Shown piece by piece: positions 24,546 through 35,260 of a DNA stretch of 44,924 nucleotides. Source of the stretch: Gammaproteobacteria bacterium (GTDB lineage: Bacteria; Pseudomonadota; Gammaproteobacteria; Pseudomonadales; Azotimanducaceae); NCBI GenBank assembly GCA_009842245.1, contig VYFT01000058.1:9650-54573 (forward strand). The letters run 5' to 3'. Below the pieces are notes generated by a model. The model was not told where the DNA came from. It saw only the letters and a list, made by a program, of their open reading frames with translations, and did not search any database. Each line of letters starts with the position of its first letter. Position 1 is the stretch's first letter. The position numbers and the translations under genes were made by a program.

Positions 24546-27500
24546 TTGAATCTTCGCACCACTTGGGCACTAGCTAGCGCAGAGATGCGTTCGTGCCGTA
24601 GACTCGCGCGCACTTGGGTATTTATCGTCGTTGCACTACTGCTTAGTGCTCTTGTGTATTTCTTTGATGTTGGCGGTGCCGTTCAAGGTTACTGGCCGGA
24701 ATCACCGTCCGGTTGGTCGCACATGACACTCGCTCCCCAGTACACCGTCAGCAACTTAGTCCTTTTCTTCGGTTCTATATTTGTGATCGGGATCACCTTT
24801 CTTAGTTTCGACATACGCGCACGAGACGTTCAGACTAAGATTCATGAAGTCATCGACTCTACGCCCGCAAACAACTTAGAGATCATAGTGGGTCGACAAG
24901 CAGGAATACTACTACTGCTGTTAGTACCGATTTTGTTCTTCTTAGTTGCGTTTACTTGCTACGAAGTTTTGGCACACTACCTTGAACTCTCACTTCGCTA
25001 TGGTCTCTTAACCGTTGCGAGTGCATGGGGTGAGATTTTTAGCGCGATGATCTTTCTACTGCTCTTTGGTAGCGTAGTAGCGTGCCTAGCTGTGTTACTA
25101 CGTAATCGACTCTTAGTCGCTCTAATCTCACTGGGATTACTGTGCGGTTTGGTAACACTTTCCGAGCAACCTTTCTTCCAACTACAAGAAGTATTAATTC
25201 ACTCAGATATCGTGTCAGCACCATTTAACACAACGGGACTAGTGATTCAACTGGCATTGCTTCTGTTGTCTGTTGCGTTCATCACTTTTGCTTCCTCATT
25301 ACTACCACGAACTCAACCAAATCGACAACTCCTCAATGTAGCGGGAGGCATTTGTTTCGTAGCCGCGATTCTGAGCATCACTGGTGTAAAGTTATCGAGT
25401 GATCAGCCCAATAGTCTTAGAAATGAGTGGATAGCGGCGCACAACTCACAAACGATAGAAGCATTCCCCGATATCCAGCATCTTCAAGGAGTCATTGATC
25501 TCTGGCCCAATGACACCGTCAAATTCGACCTAACGCTCACGGTGCGTCCACCAGCCTCCAATCCCACGGATTCAGTTGTATTTTCACTCAATCCTGACTA
25601 TCAAATCCAGAGTGTATATATCGATGATCACGAAGTGGAGGAGGAAGATTACACTTTTGAACTCGGATTACTCAAAATATCAGCATCAAAGTGGACTGCT
25701 GATCTACATCAACTTCGAATTACAGCACACGGCAAACCAAACGAACATTTCGCTTTCTTAGACCAGGCAAGAAATCTATCAGAGACTCCGTCCGTGTGGC
25801 TTGCACGATTTGGCACGAAAAACTACATTTTCCATTCGAATTTTGTCGCGCTGATGCCGAGTGTTAAGTGGTACCCGACTTCCGGAACGGCGATGCATGA
25901 GGACCTGTTGGACAGTCGTCCACGTGATGTCTTCACAACCGATCTCACTGTTTCTGTCCCCAAGGACTGGACTGTAGCGATGGTTGGAAGCCGTGAGCTG
26001 ATCAATAACGGAGAACGCTACGTCTACCGATTTCAATCACATGCCCCCGTCCCGGAATTAGCGCTAATTGGTTCAATGTTCGATCAGCGAGGAAAGACCA
26101 TCGAAGGAATTGGATTTGAACTCCTTTTCAGCAAGAAGCATACTAAAAACTTGGATGTACTTGCACCACACGTGAGTGAATTTGAAGAATGGGTGGCCGA
26201 CCATGTCAGGAGTGCGCGAGATCTGTCCCTTGCGTATCCGTACGAATCGTTTTACGTCGTAGAAGTTCCGAGTACATTAAGAATCTACGGCGGTGGCTGG
26301 CGTATGGACACGGTGTTGCACCCACCTGGTATGATGCTAGTGCGTGAAACCACGTTCCCAACTGAGAGGTTTGAACTAGTAGTCGACGAACAAGATAGTT
26401 ATGCAAATATTTCCGACAATATCGTCCGAACCTGGGTGCTTGCCTACTTTAGGGACGACTTGCAGGGTGGTAGCCCTAATGCAGGAATTTCTCGCAACTT
26501 CGTAAATCATCAGAGTTCGCCCTCAGGGCGTGGCAGCACCGCGATAAACTACCTGCTGGAGCAATTGTCAACTCAATTGATTATGAACGAGGAGAGTATA
26601 TTTGTGCCAAGTTTATGGGAATACCGTGTGCAACCCCCGCAAGCGGACCGGTCTGATTTTCTTTACTCCACTGGGCGCGTGTCAACGAGAAAACGATTAA
26701 TCCTACTTCGTACACCTTCTACCTGGGAATATATCGAGAGCACACCGTTGTTTGAGTTAGATTTTCAATCAAGACCGATTCCTGCATTCCGTGCACTGTT
26801 GACAAAGAGTTACGCACTAGCGGAACACATGATCGAGTATTACGGTACGGAAAAGGTGGCGTTTTTTCTTCAACAGCTGATCAGTACTTATAAGGGAAGA
26901 AATTACACGTTGGAAGACTTCGTTAGAGTTGCCGCGGATAGCGAGATCGACTTGAACGACTGGGTGCTTGACTGGCTAGAACGGACCGCATTGCCAGGCT
27001 TCATCGTAGCTGATATCAAAGTCGCAAAACTGAAGTCGAACGAGGACAGTCCTTATCAAACCACGTTTGTTGTTCATAATGCTGAACCCGTCGGGGGATT
27101 TGTTCAAGTTCGTTGGAATCGCATTCGGGGAGGTAATAGCTCGGATCCAATTTTCTTGCACGGGCACGAATCTGTCGAAATCGCGATTCAAACACATGAA
27201 CCACTCCGGGAAATTTGGATTCAACCAAATTTCTCACGAAACCGCGATATCTTTCCGGTCGTTCTACCTATTTACGATGGCGAGACAATTTCAGACGACC
27301 CAGCGAAACCACTTGTGTCCAAAGTGGAATGGCTCCCACCAGATAGTGAGCCGATCGTAGTCGACGATCTAGATCCTGGGTTCACTATCGTAGGTCATAC
27401 GCAAAAGAAAAGGGATAACTTCAAGATCCCTGGGTTCGAATTCGGAATGGCTGTCGAGGAGTCTGTCGATCAGGGACTACCTGTTCGAGGGATATCCATC

Positions 27501-27971
27501 ATCGGCGAATGGGAACGGAAAATCGATCCTTACACCTTTAGCTTTGGTCGTTATCGGCACACACTTGCATTGATTGCAAAGGGTACTAAGAAGTCCTACG
27601 CGAAATTTGCTGCCGAATTACCGCACTCGGGAAGCTGGCAATTGGAATACTTCGTACCAGGTAGAGTAAATCAAGGACCGACCTACGACTTCTTGCGAGG
27701 CTCAGGATCTATACTTCAATCAAGTGTGTTGAACCAACCCCGAGCAAATCCAGACAACCCAGATGAACAGTATTCCATGCAAGTTACGGACGGGCAATCA
27801 ACATGGAACGAGAAGTTTGATATCGCAAATGCCTCATTTGGATGGAACAAGGTAAATGTGTTTGAACTGTCGTCTGACAAAGTCGACGTTCTCGTCAGCG
27901 ATTTCGCTGGTCGCGCTGACGTTATTGTTTACGCAGATGCCATCCGTTGGACTCCTATAGAACAACAATGA
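24546..27971 (+). CDS. Array member 2: permease-like / M1-like / golvesin-like fusion
   Basis: At 1141 residues this is the shortest complete member. The start is TTG with GGGAG upstream, and the encoded N-terminus ASAEMRSCRRLARTWVF matches all relatives. GGGWRMD lies near residue 582, followed by HPPGMMLVRET; the helical region ends ERTALPGFIV (about 810). The position of HExxH is occupied by LQGGSPNAGISRNFVNHQ. The golvesin-like part starts at IVVDDLDPGF (about 937) and ends YADAIRWTP. It shares GTKN-x-IFHSNF and WYPTSG with member 1. A 27-bp spacer to member 3 with AGAGGTGAG indicates one transcript. Confidence 0.88.
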   Translation: MNLRTTWALASAEMRSCRRLARTWVFIVVALLLSALVYFFDVGGAVQGYWPESPSGWSHMTLAPQYTVSNLVLFFGSIFVIGITFLSFDIRARDVQTKIHEVIDSTPANNLEIIVGRQAGILLLLLVPILFFLVAFTCYEVLAHYLELSLRYGLLTVASAWGEIFSAMIFLLLFGSVVACLAVLLRNRLLVALISLGLLCGLVTLSEQPFFQLQEVLIHSDIVSAPFNTTGLVIQLALLLLSVAFITFASSLLPRTQPNRQLLNVAGGICFVAAILSITGVKLSSDQPNSLRNEWIAAHNSQTIEAFPDIQHLQGVIDLWPNDTVKFDLTLTVRPPASNPTDSVVFSLNPDYQIQSVYIDDHEVEEEDYTFELGLLKISASKWTADLHQLRITAHGKPNEHFAFLDQARNLSETPSVWLARFGTKNYIFHSNFVALMPSVKWYPTSGTAMHEDLLDSRPRDVFTTDLTVSVPKDWTVAMVGSRELINNGERYVYRFQSHAPVPELALIGSMFDQRGKTIEGIGFELLFSKKHTKNLDVLAPHVSEFEEWVADHVRSARDLSLAYPYESFYVVEVPSTLRIYGGGWRMDTVLHPPGMMLVRETTFPTERFELVVDEQDSYANISDNIVRTWVLAYFRDDLQGGSPNAGISRNFVNHQSSPSGRGSTAINYLLEQLSTQLIMNEESIFVPSLWEYRVQPPQADRSDFLYSTGRVSTRKRLILLRTPSTWEYIESTPLFELDFQSRPIPAFRALLTKSYALAEHMIEYYGTEKVAFFLQQLISTYKGRNYTLEDFVRVAADSEIDLNDWVLDWLERTALPGFIVADIKVAKLKSNEDSPYQTTFVVHNAEPVGGFVQVRWNRIRGGNSSDPIFLHGHESVEIAIQTHEPLREIWIQPNFSRNRDIFPVVLPIYDGETISDDPAKPLVSKVEWLPPDSEPIVVDDLDPGFTIVGHTQKKRDNFKIPGFEFGMAVEESVDQGLPVRGISIIGEWERKIDPYTFSFGRYRHTLALIAKGTKKSYAKFAAELPHSGSWQLEYFVPGRVNQGPTYDFLRGSGSILQSSVLNQPRANPDNPDEQYSMQVTDGQSTWNEKFDIANASFGWNKVNVFELSSDKVDVLVSDFAGRADVIVYADAIRWTPIEQQ

Positions 27972-27998
27972 TGGGTGTCTCCAAGAGGTGAGTGTTCC

Positions 27999-30900
27999 AT
28001 GTTGAACCTACACTCACTCTGGACACTCGCCGTCGCGGAGATGCGATCTTGTCGTCGCCTCGTTCGAACTTGGGTTTTCGTTACGGTCGCGGTTGGAGTC
28101 TGTACCTATTGGTATGTCCAATCGTTGGACGCGCCTTCGAACCCAATTGCACCAATCGGGTGGGTGCACAACCAAATGCTTGCTCGGTACACGATCACGT
28201 CAATGATGAACGCGTTTGTTGCAATCTTCTCGATCGGAATAATATTTCTTGCGTTCGATATTCACGCGCGAGACGTTAAGTGTCGAATCTATGACGTCGT
28301 TGAATCTCTACCAGCAACGAATATCGAAATCATCTTTGGTCGACTAACTGGGATCATACTCCTTGTACTGGTTCCCTGTGCACTATTTCTCGTTGGCGTT
28401 CTGTGCTATGAATTCGCTGCTCAACTATTAGAGTCTCCGTTCCGTATGGGTGTTCAGCCCGTGTCGATGGCCGCACATATGGTGTGGAACGTTGTACCAA
28501 ACTTGGTGTTTTTCGGTACTCTAGTAGTGTTTCTGTCAACGCTAGTTCGTTCGCGTTTGGTAGTTGTTCTACTTGCACTAGGACTACTCATTGGCTCACT
28601 GTGGGCGACAAACCATATACCGATACTCTTTCAGAAGAGCATATGGCTTTACGTCGGAAATTCGATGTTTCCATCAGAGCTAGCCCCGACCTTTGCGACA
28701 CCAATAATCGTCGGAAGTAGGCTAGCTATACTAGTGGTTTCAATCGCCCTGCTGTTATTCGCCGCGAGTCTACGTCCTAGATTAGAACCTCAACGCACGT
28801 TGAGCACAGCGGCGGGAGTCACTGCTTCAGTCTTGGGATCGTTGATGATATTCGGACTGTTCTCCACGGTTCAAGGAAAGGAAGACCGTAAGGACGAGTG
28901 GGTCAAAACGCATCAGCAACAAAATTCATCTGCATTCCCCGACGTTCAGCTTATGTCTGGAGACATCGTGCTCCAACCTGGGCGCAAAATCACTTTGGAT
29001 GTCACGCTGACTGTGCTCCCACCGACCGCAAATACCACGGATTCGGTGGTCTTTTCACTCAATCCAGGATACACAATTCAAAAGCTGTTTGTCGACGGCA
29101 CAGAGATTTCTGACTTCGATTTCGATGCGGGACTATTGATCGTATCTTCTGAGCTTTTGCTCGAAGAGTCCCATGAAATTCGAGTGAAAGCAAAAGGAAA
29201 ATTGGTTGATCACTTTGCATATCTTGATCAAGCACGAGACTTTCAAAAGCTACCACACTCGACTGTCCCAAGACTGGGCTTACGAAACTCGATCTTCGAA
29301 GCAAACTTTGTCGCGTTGATGCCGGCGACAATTTGGTATCCCATTTCCGGAGTTGCTACGGATAACAACAGACCTGAACAGACAACACGTGATTTGTTTT
29401 CTACAGATCTAACTATTCACGTACCTAAAGAGTGGCAAGTCGCAACTGTAGGGAAAAGAGAGGTCATCGAGCAAGATAGTCGTACTGCTTTTAAGTTTAC
29501 TAGTGGTGCCGTAGTGCCAGAAATCGCACTGCTCGCAGCTAAATTCGACCAGAGGGCAATGAGCATTGAAGGCATTGAATTTGAAGTTCTATTTAGCAAA
29601 AAACATCGGCAAAACTTCGATGCACTTGCACCCATCACTGATCAAATTCGCCAATTTGTAGCAGAACGTATTAACAACGCTCGGGCACTGTCCTTGGACT
29701 ACCCATACGGTGCTTTTTACGTCGTTGAGGTTCCAAGTACACTTCGTTCATATAGAGGTGGGTGGCAAATGGACTCAGCATTACATGTACCTGGAATGAT
29801 GCTAGTTCGAGAAACATCTTTTCCAACTGCTCCGTTTGAAACACTAGTTGAGTCGATTTACGAACGAGAAACCGATTCGCCAGATGAACAACACGAGCGT
29901 CTCTTCAACGAGTTGCTGGATTATTTCGGCAATGATATGCAAGGTAGCAGCCCATTTACTGGCTTTGCGCGCAACTTTATCTCGCATCAAGTGGCAGCAA
30001 CTGACAGAGGCGCAACGGCGATACAGTACATACTGGATCAATTAGCAAATCAACTGATCACGCAACATGAGAGTTACTCGATCATATCTTTATCGGAGTA
30101 CGGTACTGGTATAGCTTCTCTCTGGGCTACCCAAACCCCAGACTTTTATGCCGGGAACCGATCTACTCAACGAAGAATGAACATTGCGACACTTCCGTCG
30201 ACATGGGAGTTCATGAACGAATCCGCGTTAGTCGACCTCGAATACCATGGTCATCCAGTGCTTTCTAGTAGAGTCCTTCTAACGAAAGGACACGCGCTAG
30301 CGAAAACAATGATTACTCACTACGGAACTGAAAAAATTGGTGAGTTCTTAGCGCAAACTCTCCACGAGTACCAAGAACAGAGTTTTTCTCTTGAGCAGTT
30401 AGTTTCAGTTGCTGCTTCGATTGATATAGATCTACTCGATTGGGTGACACCTTGGCTGGAAGATACGGTCTTGCCTAGGTACTTAGCTGATAGTCCAACG
30501 ATTTCAAAACTCAAAGCTTCAGAACCGGACGAAACTAGTCTTCAAACAACTATCACGGTTCACAACGCAGAAGCAATACCAGGATATGTACGAATCGTTT
30601 GGTCCGAATCTCATGCTCCAATGTACCAATGGAGCCTTGGAAGATTCACCGACTCGGACCCCGTATTTGTAGGCGGGAATAGCTCCAAGCGATTCGCGAT
30701 ACAGTCGGCAAAACCATTGACTGGAGTTTGGATTCATCCGTATCTCGCGCACAATCGCGCACCAGTTTCAGTGCTATTACCCGAGTTTGAAGAGGACAAA
30801 CTTCAGGAAAGTCCAGCTCTGCCTTTTATGTCAGATGGTACCTGGCAGGCTACAGATGAGGACGTGGTTCTTGTAGATGATCTGGATGAGGGATTTAGTA

Positions 30901-31511
30901 TTGTTGAATTTAGTAGCGATACCCCAGCGTTCTCTTTGACACAACAGTTTTTACGCTCCTCGAATAGAGAAGTCGTCTACGACCAAGGACTCATAACAGG
31001 CCGCGTCCGAGAACCGGGAGATTGGCTCAGATTTTCTGATCCTACAGGCTACGGACATTACCGACGAACCTTCGCGAGGATCGCGCGAGGCGAAGGTTCT
31101 TCAGCCGCACGGTATGAAGCGAGATTACCCCGTGATGGGCACTGGAAATTGGAATACTTCGTACCAGGTGCGGCCTTCGTTCCCATCGACTGGGGAACTG
31201 GTCCTACTTTTTTTGGATTTGGAGACAAAGACAGGTTTTTCAATCGGCGCGCGAACCCAAATGAACCGGAACAACATTATCGGTTGGAAATTAAAGATGG
31301 TCAAAAAGAGTGGAAGGAAGAGTTTGATATTGCGAACGCCAACGAAGGATGGAACGATGTTGGCACATTCGAGCTAAGTTCGACCGATGTAGAAGTGCTC
31401 CTTAGCGATTGGGCTGGACACAGAGAAATTATGGTCTACGCCGACGCGATTCGTTGGACGCCGGTGATTCCAATCAATACAGATCAAGAAGAGGAAGAAA
31501 CACAACAGTGA
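27999..31511 (+). CDS. Array member 3: permease-like / M1-like / golvesin-like fusion
   Basis: I start this at ATG 27999, behind AGAGGTGAG, rather than 8 codons earlier inside the spacer; the product has 1170 residues. It differs from its relatives at the GGGW motif, where the first Gly is Arg (YRGGWQMD, about residue 585) and HPPG is HVPG. The segment DMQGSSPFTGFARNFISHQ holds the former zinc-site region and no HExxH. The golvesin-like start is a variant, VLVDDLDEGF (about 955). The C-terminal domain shows GHYRRTFARIARG, GHWKLEYFVPG and FDIANANEGWNDVG. It is the first of the WYPISG subgroup. It is followed by the second long spacer. Confidence 0.88.
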   Translation: MLNLHSLWTLAVAEMRSCRRLVRTWVFVTVAVGVCTYWYVQSLDAPSNPIAPIGWVHNQMLARYTITSMMNAFVAIFSIGIIFLAFDIHARDVKCRIYDVVESLPATNIEIIFGRLTGIILLVLVPCALFLVGVLCYEFAAQLLESPFRMGVQPVSMAAHMVWNVVPNLVFFGTLVVFLSTLVRSRLVVVLLALGLLIGSLWATNHIPILFQKSIWLYVGNSMFPSELAPTFATPIIVGSRLAILVVSIALLLFAASLRPRLEPQRTLSTAAGVTASVLGSLMIFGLFSTVQGKEDRKDEWVKTHQQQNSSAFPDVQLMSGDIVLQPGRKITLDVTLTVLPPTANTTDSVVFSLNPGYTIQKLFVDGTEISDFDFDAGLLIVSSELLLEESHEIRVKAKGKLVDHFAYLDQARDFQKLPHSTVPRLGLRNSIFEANFVALMPATIWYPISGVATDNNRPEQTTRDLFSTDLTIHVPKEWQVATVGKREVIEQDSRTAFKFTSGAVVPEIALLAAKFDQRAMSIEGIEFEVLFSKKHRQNFDALAPITDQIRQFVAERINNARALSLDYPYGAFYVVEVPSTLRSYRGGWQMDSALHVPGMMLVRETSFPTAPFETLVESIYERETDSPDEQHERLFNELLDYFGNDMQGSSPFTGFARNFISHQVAATDRGATAIQYILDQLANQLITQHESYSIISLSEYGTGIASLWATQTPDFYAGNRSTQRRMNIATLPSTWEFMNESALVDLEYHGHPVLSSRVLLTKGHALAKTMITHYGTEKIGEFLAQTLHEYQEQSFSLEQLVSVAASIDIDLLDWVTPWLEDTVLPRYLADSPTISKLKASEPDETSLQTTITVHNAEAIPGYVRIVWSESHAPMYQWSLGRFTDSDPVFVGGNSSKRFAIQSAKPLTGVWIHPYLAHNRAPVSVLLPEFEEDKLQESPALPFMSDGTWQATDEDVVLVDDLDEGFSIVEFSSDTPAFSLTQQFLRSSNREVVYDQGLITGRVREPGDWLRFSDPTGYGHYRRTFARIARGEGSSAARYEARLPRDGHWKLEYFVPGAAFVPIDWGTGPTFFGFGDKDRFFNRRANPNEPEQHYRLEIKDGQKEWKEEFDIANANEGWNDVGTFELSSTDVEVLLSDWAGHREIMVYADAIRWTPVIPINTDQEEEETQQ

Positions 31512-31708
31512 CAATGCGGACCATCCGCACGGCATCGCAAGTGCTTGACGTTTTCCCTGGACTAGAGATCTAGTTGATTCCACACTGCTTCACCTCAAAT
31601 GACCCGTTAGCAGGAAAAAACAACCATTAAGTCAGATCGAATTCCCTTGACAACACGGCGGCATGTTTGTTGCTTAAGTAGATTGACTCAATACTCTGAA
31701 GCACCGGA
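31512..31708. promoter_or_regulatory. 197-bp spacer between array members 3 and 4
   Basis: Non-coding and homologous to the member 1-2 spacer over most of its length. Shared features include GTCAGATC and the block at 31658-31713. TTGACA at 31648-31653 could be a -35, but no good -10 follows at 17 bp. Confidence 0.45.
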
Positions 31709-31713
31709 ATGTT
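31658..31713 (+). repeat. Conserved spacer block, copy 2
   Basis: Partner of 24381-24436. Here the inverted repeat is GCTTAAG/CTGAAGC (6 of 7), and the block ends in the ATG (31709) used by member 4. In copy 1 the same ATG opens a short dead-end ORF. Confidence 0.65.
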
Positions 31714-34700
31714 AGCGCTCAATCTCCCCTTTCGATTTCCTCACCTACATTCACTTTGGCGAATTGCGTCCGCAGAAATGCGGTCCTGTCGCAGACTAGC
31801 ACGTACGTGGGTCTTCGTTGTCATTGCGATTCTCTTCTGTAGTGGCTGGTATTTCTTTATGAATCTACAGTCTCTGTCTCCGGCTCCCGCGACAGGCTGG
31901 ATCAACGATTTAATGAGTCCAAGATACACGATCTCGACGATGATGAATGCGTTCGTCGCCATCTTTTCATTTGGGATCATTTTCTTGACATTCGACATCC
32001 GCGCACGCGACGTTCAAAATCGAATCAGTGACGTTGTCGATACATTACCCGCTAGTAACTTCGAGATCATTCTTGGTCGTTTCGCTGGAATCTTGATGTT
32101 GCTACTCATCCCCTGTTTGATCTTTCTTGGTGTCGTAGCTGGGTATGAACTCTTAACTTATGTCTTTGGGTTTCACTACCGTATGGGTATACAACCTATG
32201 TCCGTCGTGTCACTGATCGTGTGGAACTTAATCCCAAATTTGGTGTTCTTCGGTGCTCTCGTTGCGTGTCTCTCCACCCTTGTGCGACTTCGAGTGCTAG
32301 TTGCGGTAATTGCTCTCGCTCTTTGGTATGGATCTCTTTGGGCGGAAAATCGTATCCCAATTGAGTACCAGGAAAGTCTTGCATTGTTTCTTGGCAGCAC
32401 GTTGTTTCCTTCAGATCTTGCACCGGTATTTATTACTCCTGCAATTCTTGGTAGCAAATTAGCTTATCTGTTAGTGTCGTTTGCGTTTCTGTTGTTTGCA
32501 GCAAGTCTGGTACCTCGAACGGATCCTAGACGAACACTGAACGCAATATTTGGTGTCTCTGCGATAGGTCTTGCTACGGCACTGTTCATTGGGTTGATTT
32601 TGGCTGTGAACGGTTCAAACAATTTGAAACAGCAGTGGGTTGATTCGCACCAAGAGCAGAATCCTTCATCATTCCCTGATGTTCAACATTTAGATGGAAC
32701 CATTGACTTGAGACCTGGTCGCAGAATATCTTTGAATGTGACGCTAACGACTCGAATGCCAACCGAAAAGTCCACGGATTCGGTGGTATTCTCTCTCAAT
32801 CCAGGGTACACGATTCAAAAACTTTCTGTCGATGGCGAAGAAGTGACTGATTACAACTTTGAATCCGGATTACTGTTAGTACCCTCTAAATTATTACCCG
32901 ATGATGTGCACGATATTACTGTAGAAGCTCGGGGTAAAATCAAAGAGCAATTCGCGTACCTCGATCAAGCTCGAGACTTTAAGAAGATAGTCCACCACAG
33001 TGTCCCACGACTAGGACTTCAAAGTTCCATCTTCCACTCTGACTTTGTCGCACTCATGCCCGGCAGTTTCTGGTATCCAGTGTCCGGTGCCGCTATAGAT
33101 CGGGATATGCTTGAAGTCCATCCGCGAGATGTATTTACTACAAATCTGAAAATATCCGTGCCCAAACGCTGGGAAGTCGCTACGGTGGGTAAACGCGAAA
33201 TTGTTGAGAACCAAAAGCGAGACACCTATCGATTTGAGAGTACGGTACCGGTACCAGAAGTTGCATTAATCACCTCTCGTTTCGAGCATCGCGAGACGAC
33301 CATCGAAGGTATTGAGTTCGAGGTATTGTTCAGCAAGAAACACCGTGAAAATCTAGATGTTTTCGCACCAATCACCGATCAAATTGTTGAATGGGTTTCT
33401 GAACGCATCCAAACTGCTAAAACACTATCTTTGGAGTATCCCTACGGAGCGTTCTATGTAGTCGAAGTCCCGAGCAACTTAAGAATCTACGGCGGTGGGT
33501 GGCGAATGGATTCCGTGTTGCACCCACCGGGAATGATGCTAGTGCGCGAAACAGGATTGCCGACCGCACAGTTTGGATCACGAGTCGACTCAATATACGA
33601 ACGGAGCTCGGACGCAAATAGCCAAGCACAGGAAAGAGTTTTCAGAGAACTACTAAATTACTTTGGGAATGACGAACAAGGCGGTAGTCCTTTCGTCGGA
33701 TTTTCGCGCAACTTTGTCTCCCATCAACTCTCTACGTCTCGACGGGGTGCAACATCGCTGCAATACCTGATTGATCAACTTTCTAACCAGCTAATTACTG
33801 AATTGGAGAGCGACTCGATCACATCAAGCGTGGAATTTGCCGAGTATGTAGAAACTCTCTCAATCGGTCAGACACCCGATTACTTCGCCAGCAATTGGGC
33901 AACCAAAAATCGGGTAGATATCAGTACGCTTCCCTCAACATGGGATGTTTTGAACCAAACCCCGTTAATTGATCTCGATTTCAAAGCTAGTCCCATTCCA
34001 TCATATCGAGCACTATTGACGAAAGGATATCCCCTCGCGAAGACTATGATCGCTCGTTATGGTGCCGATGCTATGGGAGAGTTCTTGAACCAGTTGCTGG
34101 CTGGATATCGCTCGCAAGTTTTAACGATCGAGGACTTTGTAAGAGCAGCAGACGACATGGGTCTTGATTTCTACGACTGGGTCCTACCTTGGCTGGCTCA
34201 GACCAGCTTGGCGGGATTTATAGTCGACGCACCTACGGTTTCAAAGTTAGAGGTACCTGAACTCGGTGTAGCTGAATATCAAACTACTTTCGTTCTCCAC
34301 AACACCGAAACGATGCCGGGTTTCGTTCGCGTGGTCTGGTCGTTTGCTGAAGAAGGTACTAGACTGTATACGTGGGGGTGGGGAGAATATAACTACTCTG
34401 ATCCTGTTTTCGTAGATGGTGACGAGACCAAACGCTTCGCTATTCAGTCTGCGAATCCGGTTACCGGTATCTGGATTGAGTCGTTCCTAGCAATAAACAG
34501 AGTACCATTTGAAATGCGAATGGCTGATCTCGATGAGAATGAGATACAACAGGTGAGTCCAGCCCTACCCTTCGTCACCGATGTGGAATGGGAGCCTTCC
34601 GATACTGAGACAATCATCGTGGACGACCTAGATCCAGGTTTTAGCATAGTCGAAATGAGCACGGGTGTTGACGAGACCGAGAGTAGTGCTATTCAAGAGA

Positions 34701-35233
34701 CACATCCAGGTCAAGAACTCGACGCCGGATTACCCCTCTGGGGGGTCGTGGGAACATGGAATCGCAGGTACGATACTGGGAGCTTTGGTCGTTATCGACA
34801 AACCAATACTGCAATCGTTCGAGGTAACGGTAACTCTGCGGCTCGCTTTCAAACAAATCTACCTCAAATTGGCGACTGGAAGCTAGAGATATTTCTGCCA
34901 CCGATTTTGTTCAGTAGCTATATCGACCCCGCAGGTACGACTATCTCTATTTCTCCAGGTGCGATAGTCATATCCTCTGAGGGAGAATTGATCGAAAGTG
35001 GCGCGGCAAATCTTGCTTCTGAAAACGCATATTACGAACTAGAAGTTAAAGCCGGCAGTACTTCTCGGACCGTGGAGCTTGATATTCCAAACGCACGAGA
35101 AGGATGGAACGAAGTAGGAAACTTTGAGCTAAATTCAACTGATGTTGTCGTGCTCCTCAGCGACAAAGTAGACCACGAACAACTTGCGGTGTTTGCCGAT
35201 GCAATTCGTTGGACCCCAGTCGACCCCGATTGA
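31709..35233 (+). CDS. Array member 4: permease-like / M1-like / golvesin-like fusion
   Basis: The 1174-residue protein has an N-terminus about 10 residues longer than its relatives (MLALNLPFRFPHLHSLW). The extension is encoded by sequence homologous to the non-coding leader before member 2, so the leader appears to have fused with the gene. FDIRARDVQNRISDVVDTLPASN is the conserved ABC-2 cytoplasmic loop. GGGWRMD lies near residue 594. IIVDDLDPGF (about 969) starts the last domain, which carries an extra hydrophobic, Ser/Ile-rich stretch (IDPAGTTISISPGAIVI) before YYELEVKAG. No HExxH is present. It is followed by a 27-bp spacer and member 5. Confidence 0.87.
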   Translation: MLALNLPFRFPHLHSLWRIASAEMRSCRRLARTWVFVVIAILFCSGWYFFMNLQSLSPAPATGWINDLMSPRYTISTMMNAFVAIFSFGIIFLTFDIRARDVQNRISDVVDTLPASNFEIILGRFAGILMLLLIPCLIFLGVVAGYELLTYVFGFHYRMGIQPMSVVSLIVWNLIPNLVFFGALVACLSTLVRLRVLVAVIALALWYGSLWAENRIPIEYQESLALFLGSTLFPSDLAPVFITPAILGSKLAYLLVSFAFLLFAASLVPRTDPRRTLNAIFGVSAIGLATALFIGLILAVNGSNNLKQQWVDSHQEQNPSSFPDVQHLDGTIDLRPGRRISLNVTLTTRMPTEKSTDSVVFSLNPGYTIQKLSVDGEEVTDYNFESGLLLVPSKLLPDDVHDITVEARGKIKEQFAYLDQARDFKKIVHHSVPRLGLQSSIFHSDFVALMPGSFWYPVSGAAIDRDMLEVHPRDVFTTNLKISVPKRWEVATVGKREIVENQKRDTYRFESTVPVPEVALITSRFEHRETTIEGIEFEVLFSKKHRENLDVFAPITDQIVEWVSERIQTAKTLSLEYPYGAFYVVEVPSNLRIYGGGWRMDSVLHPPGMMLVRETGLPTAQFGSRVDSIYERSSDANSQAQERVFRELLNYFGNDEQGGSPFVGFSRNFVSHQLSTSRRGATSLQYLIDQLSNQLITELESDSITSSVEFAEYVETLSIGQTPDYFASNWATKNRVDISTLPSTWDVLNQTPLIDLDFKASPIPSYRALLTKGYPLAKTMIARYGADAMGEFLNQLLAGYRSQVLTIEDFVRAADDMGLDFYDWVLPWLAQTSLAGFIVDAPTVSKLEVPELGVAEYQTTFVLHNTETMPGFVRVVWSFAEEGTRLYTWGWGEYNYSDPVFVDGDETKRFAIQSANPVTGIWIESFLAINRVPFEMRMADLDENEIQQVSPALPFVTDVEWEPSDTETIIVDDLDPGFSIVEMSTGVDETESSAIQETHPGQELDAGLPLWGVVGTWNRRYDTGSFGRYRQTNTAIVRGNGNSAARFQTNLPQIGDWKLEIFLPPILFSSYIDPAGTTISISPGAIVISSEGELIESGAANLASENAYYELEVKAGSTSRTVELDIPNAREGWNEVGNFELNSTDVVVLLSDKVDHEQLAVFADAIRWTPVDPD

Positions 35234-35260
35234 AGCTAAGCGCAGGGAGGTGAACATCTT

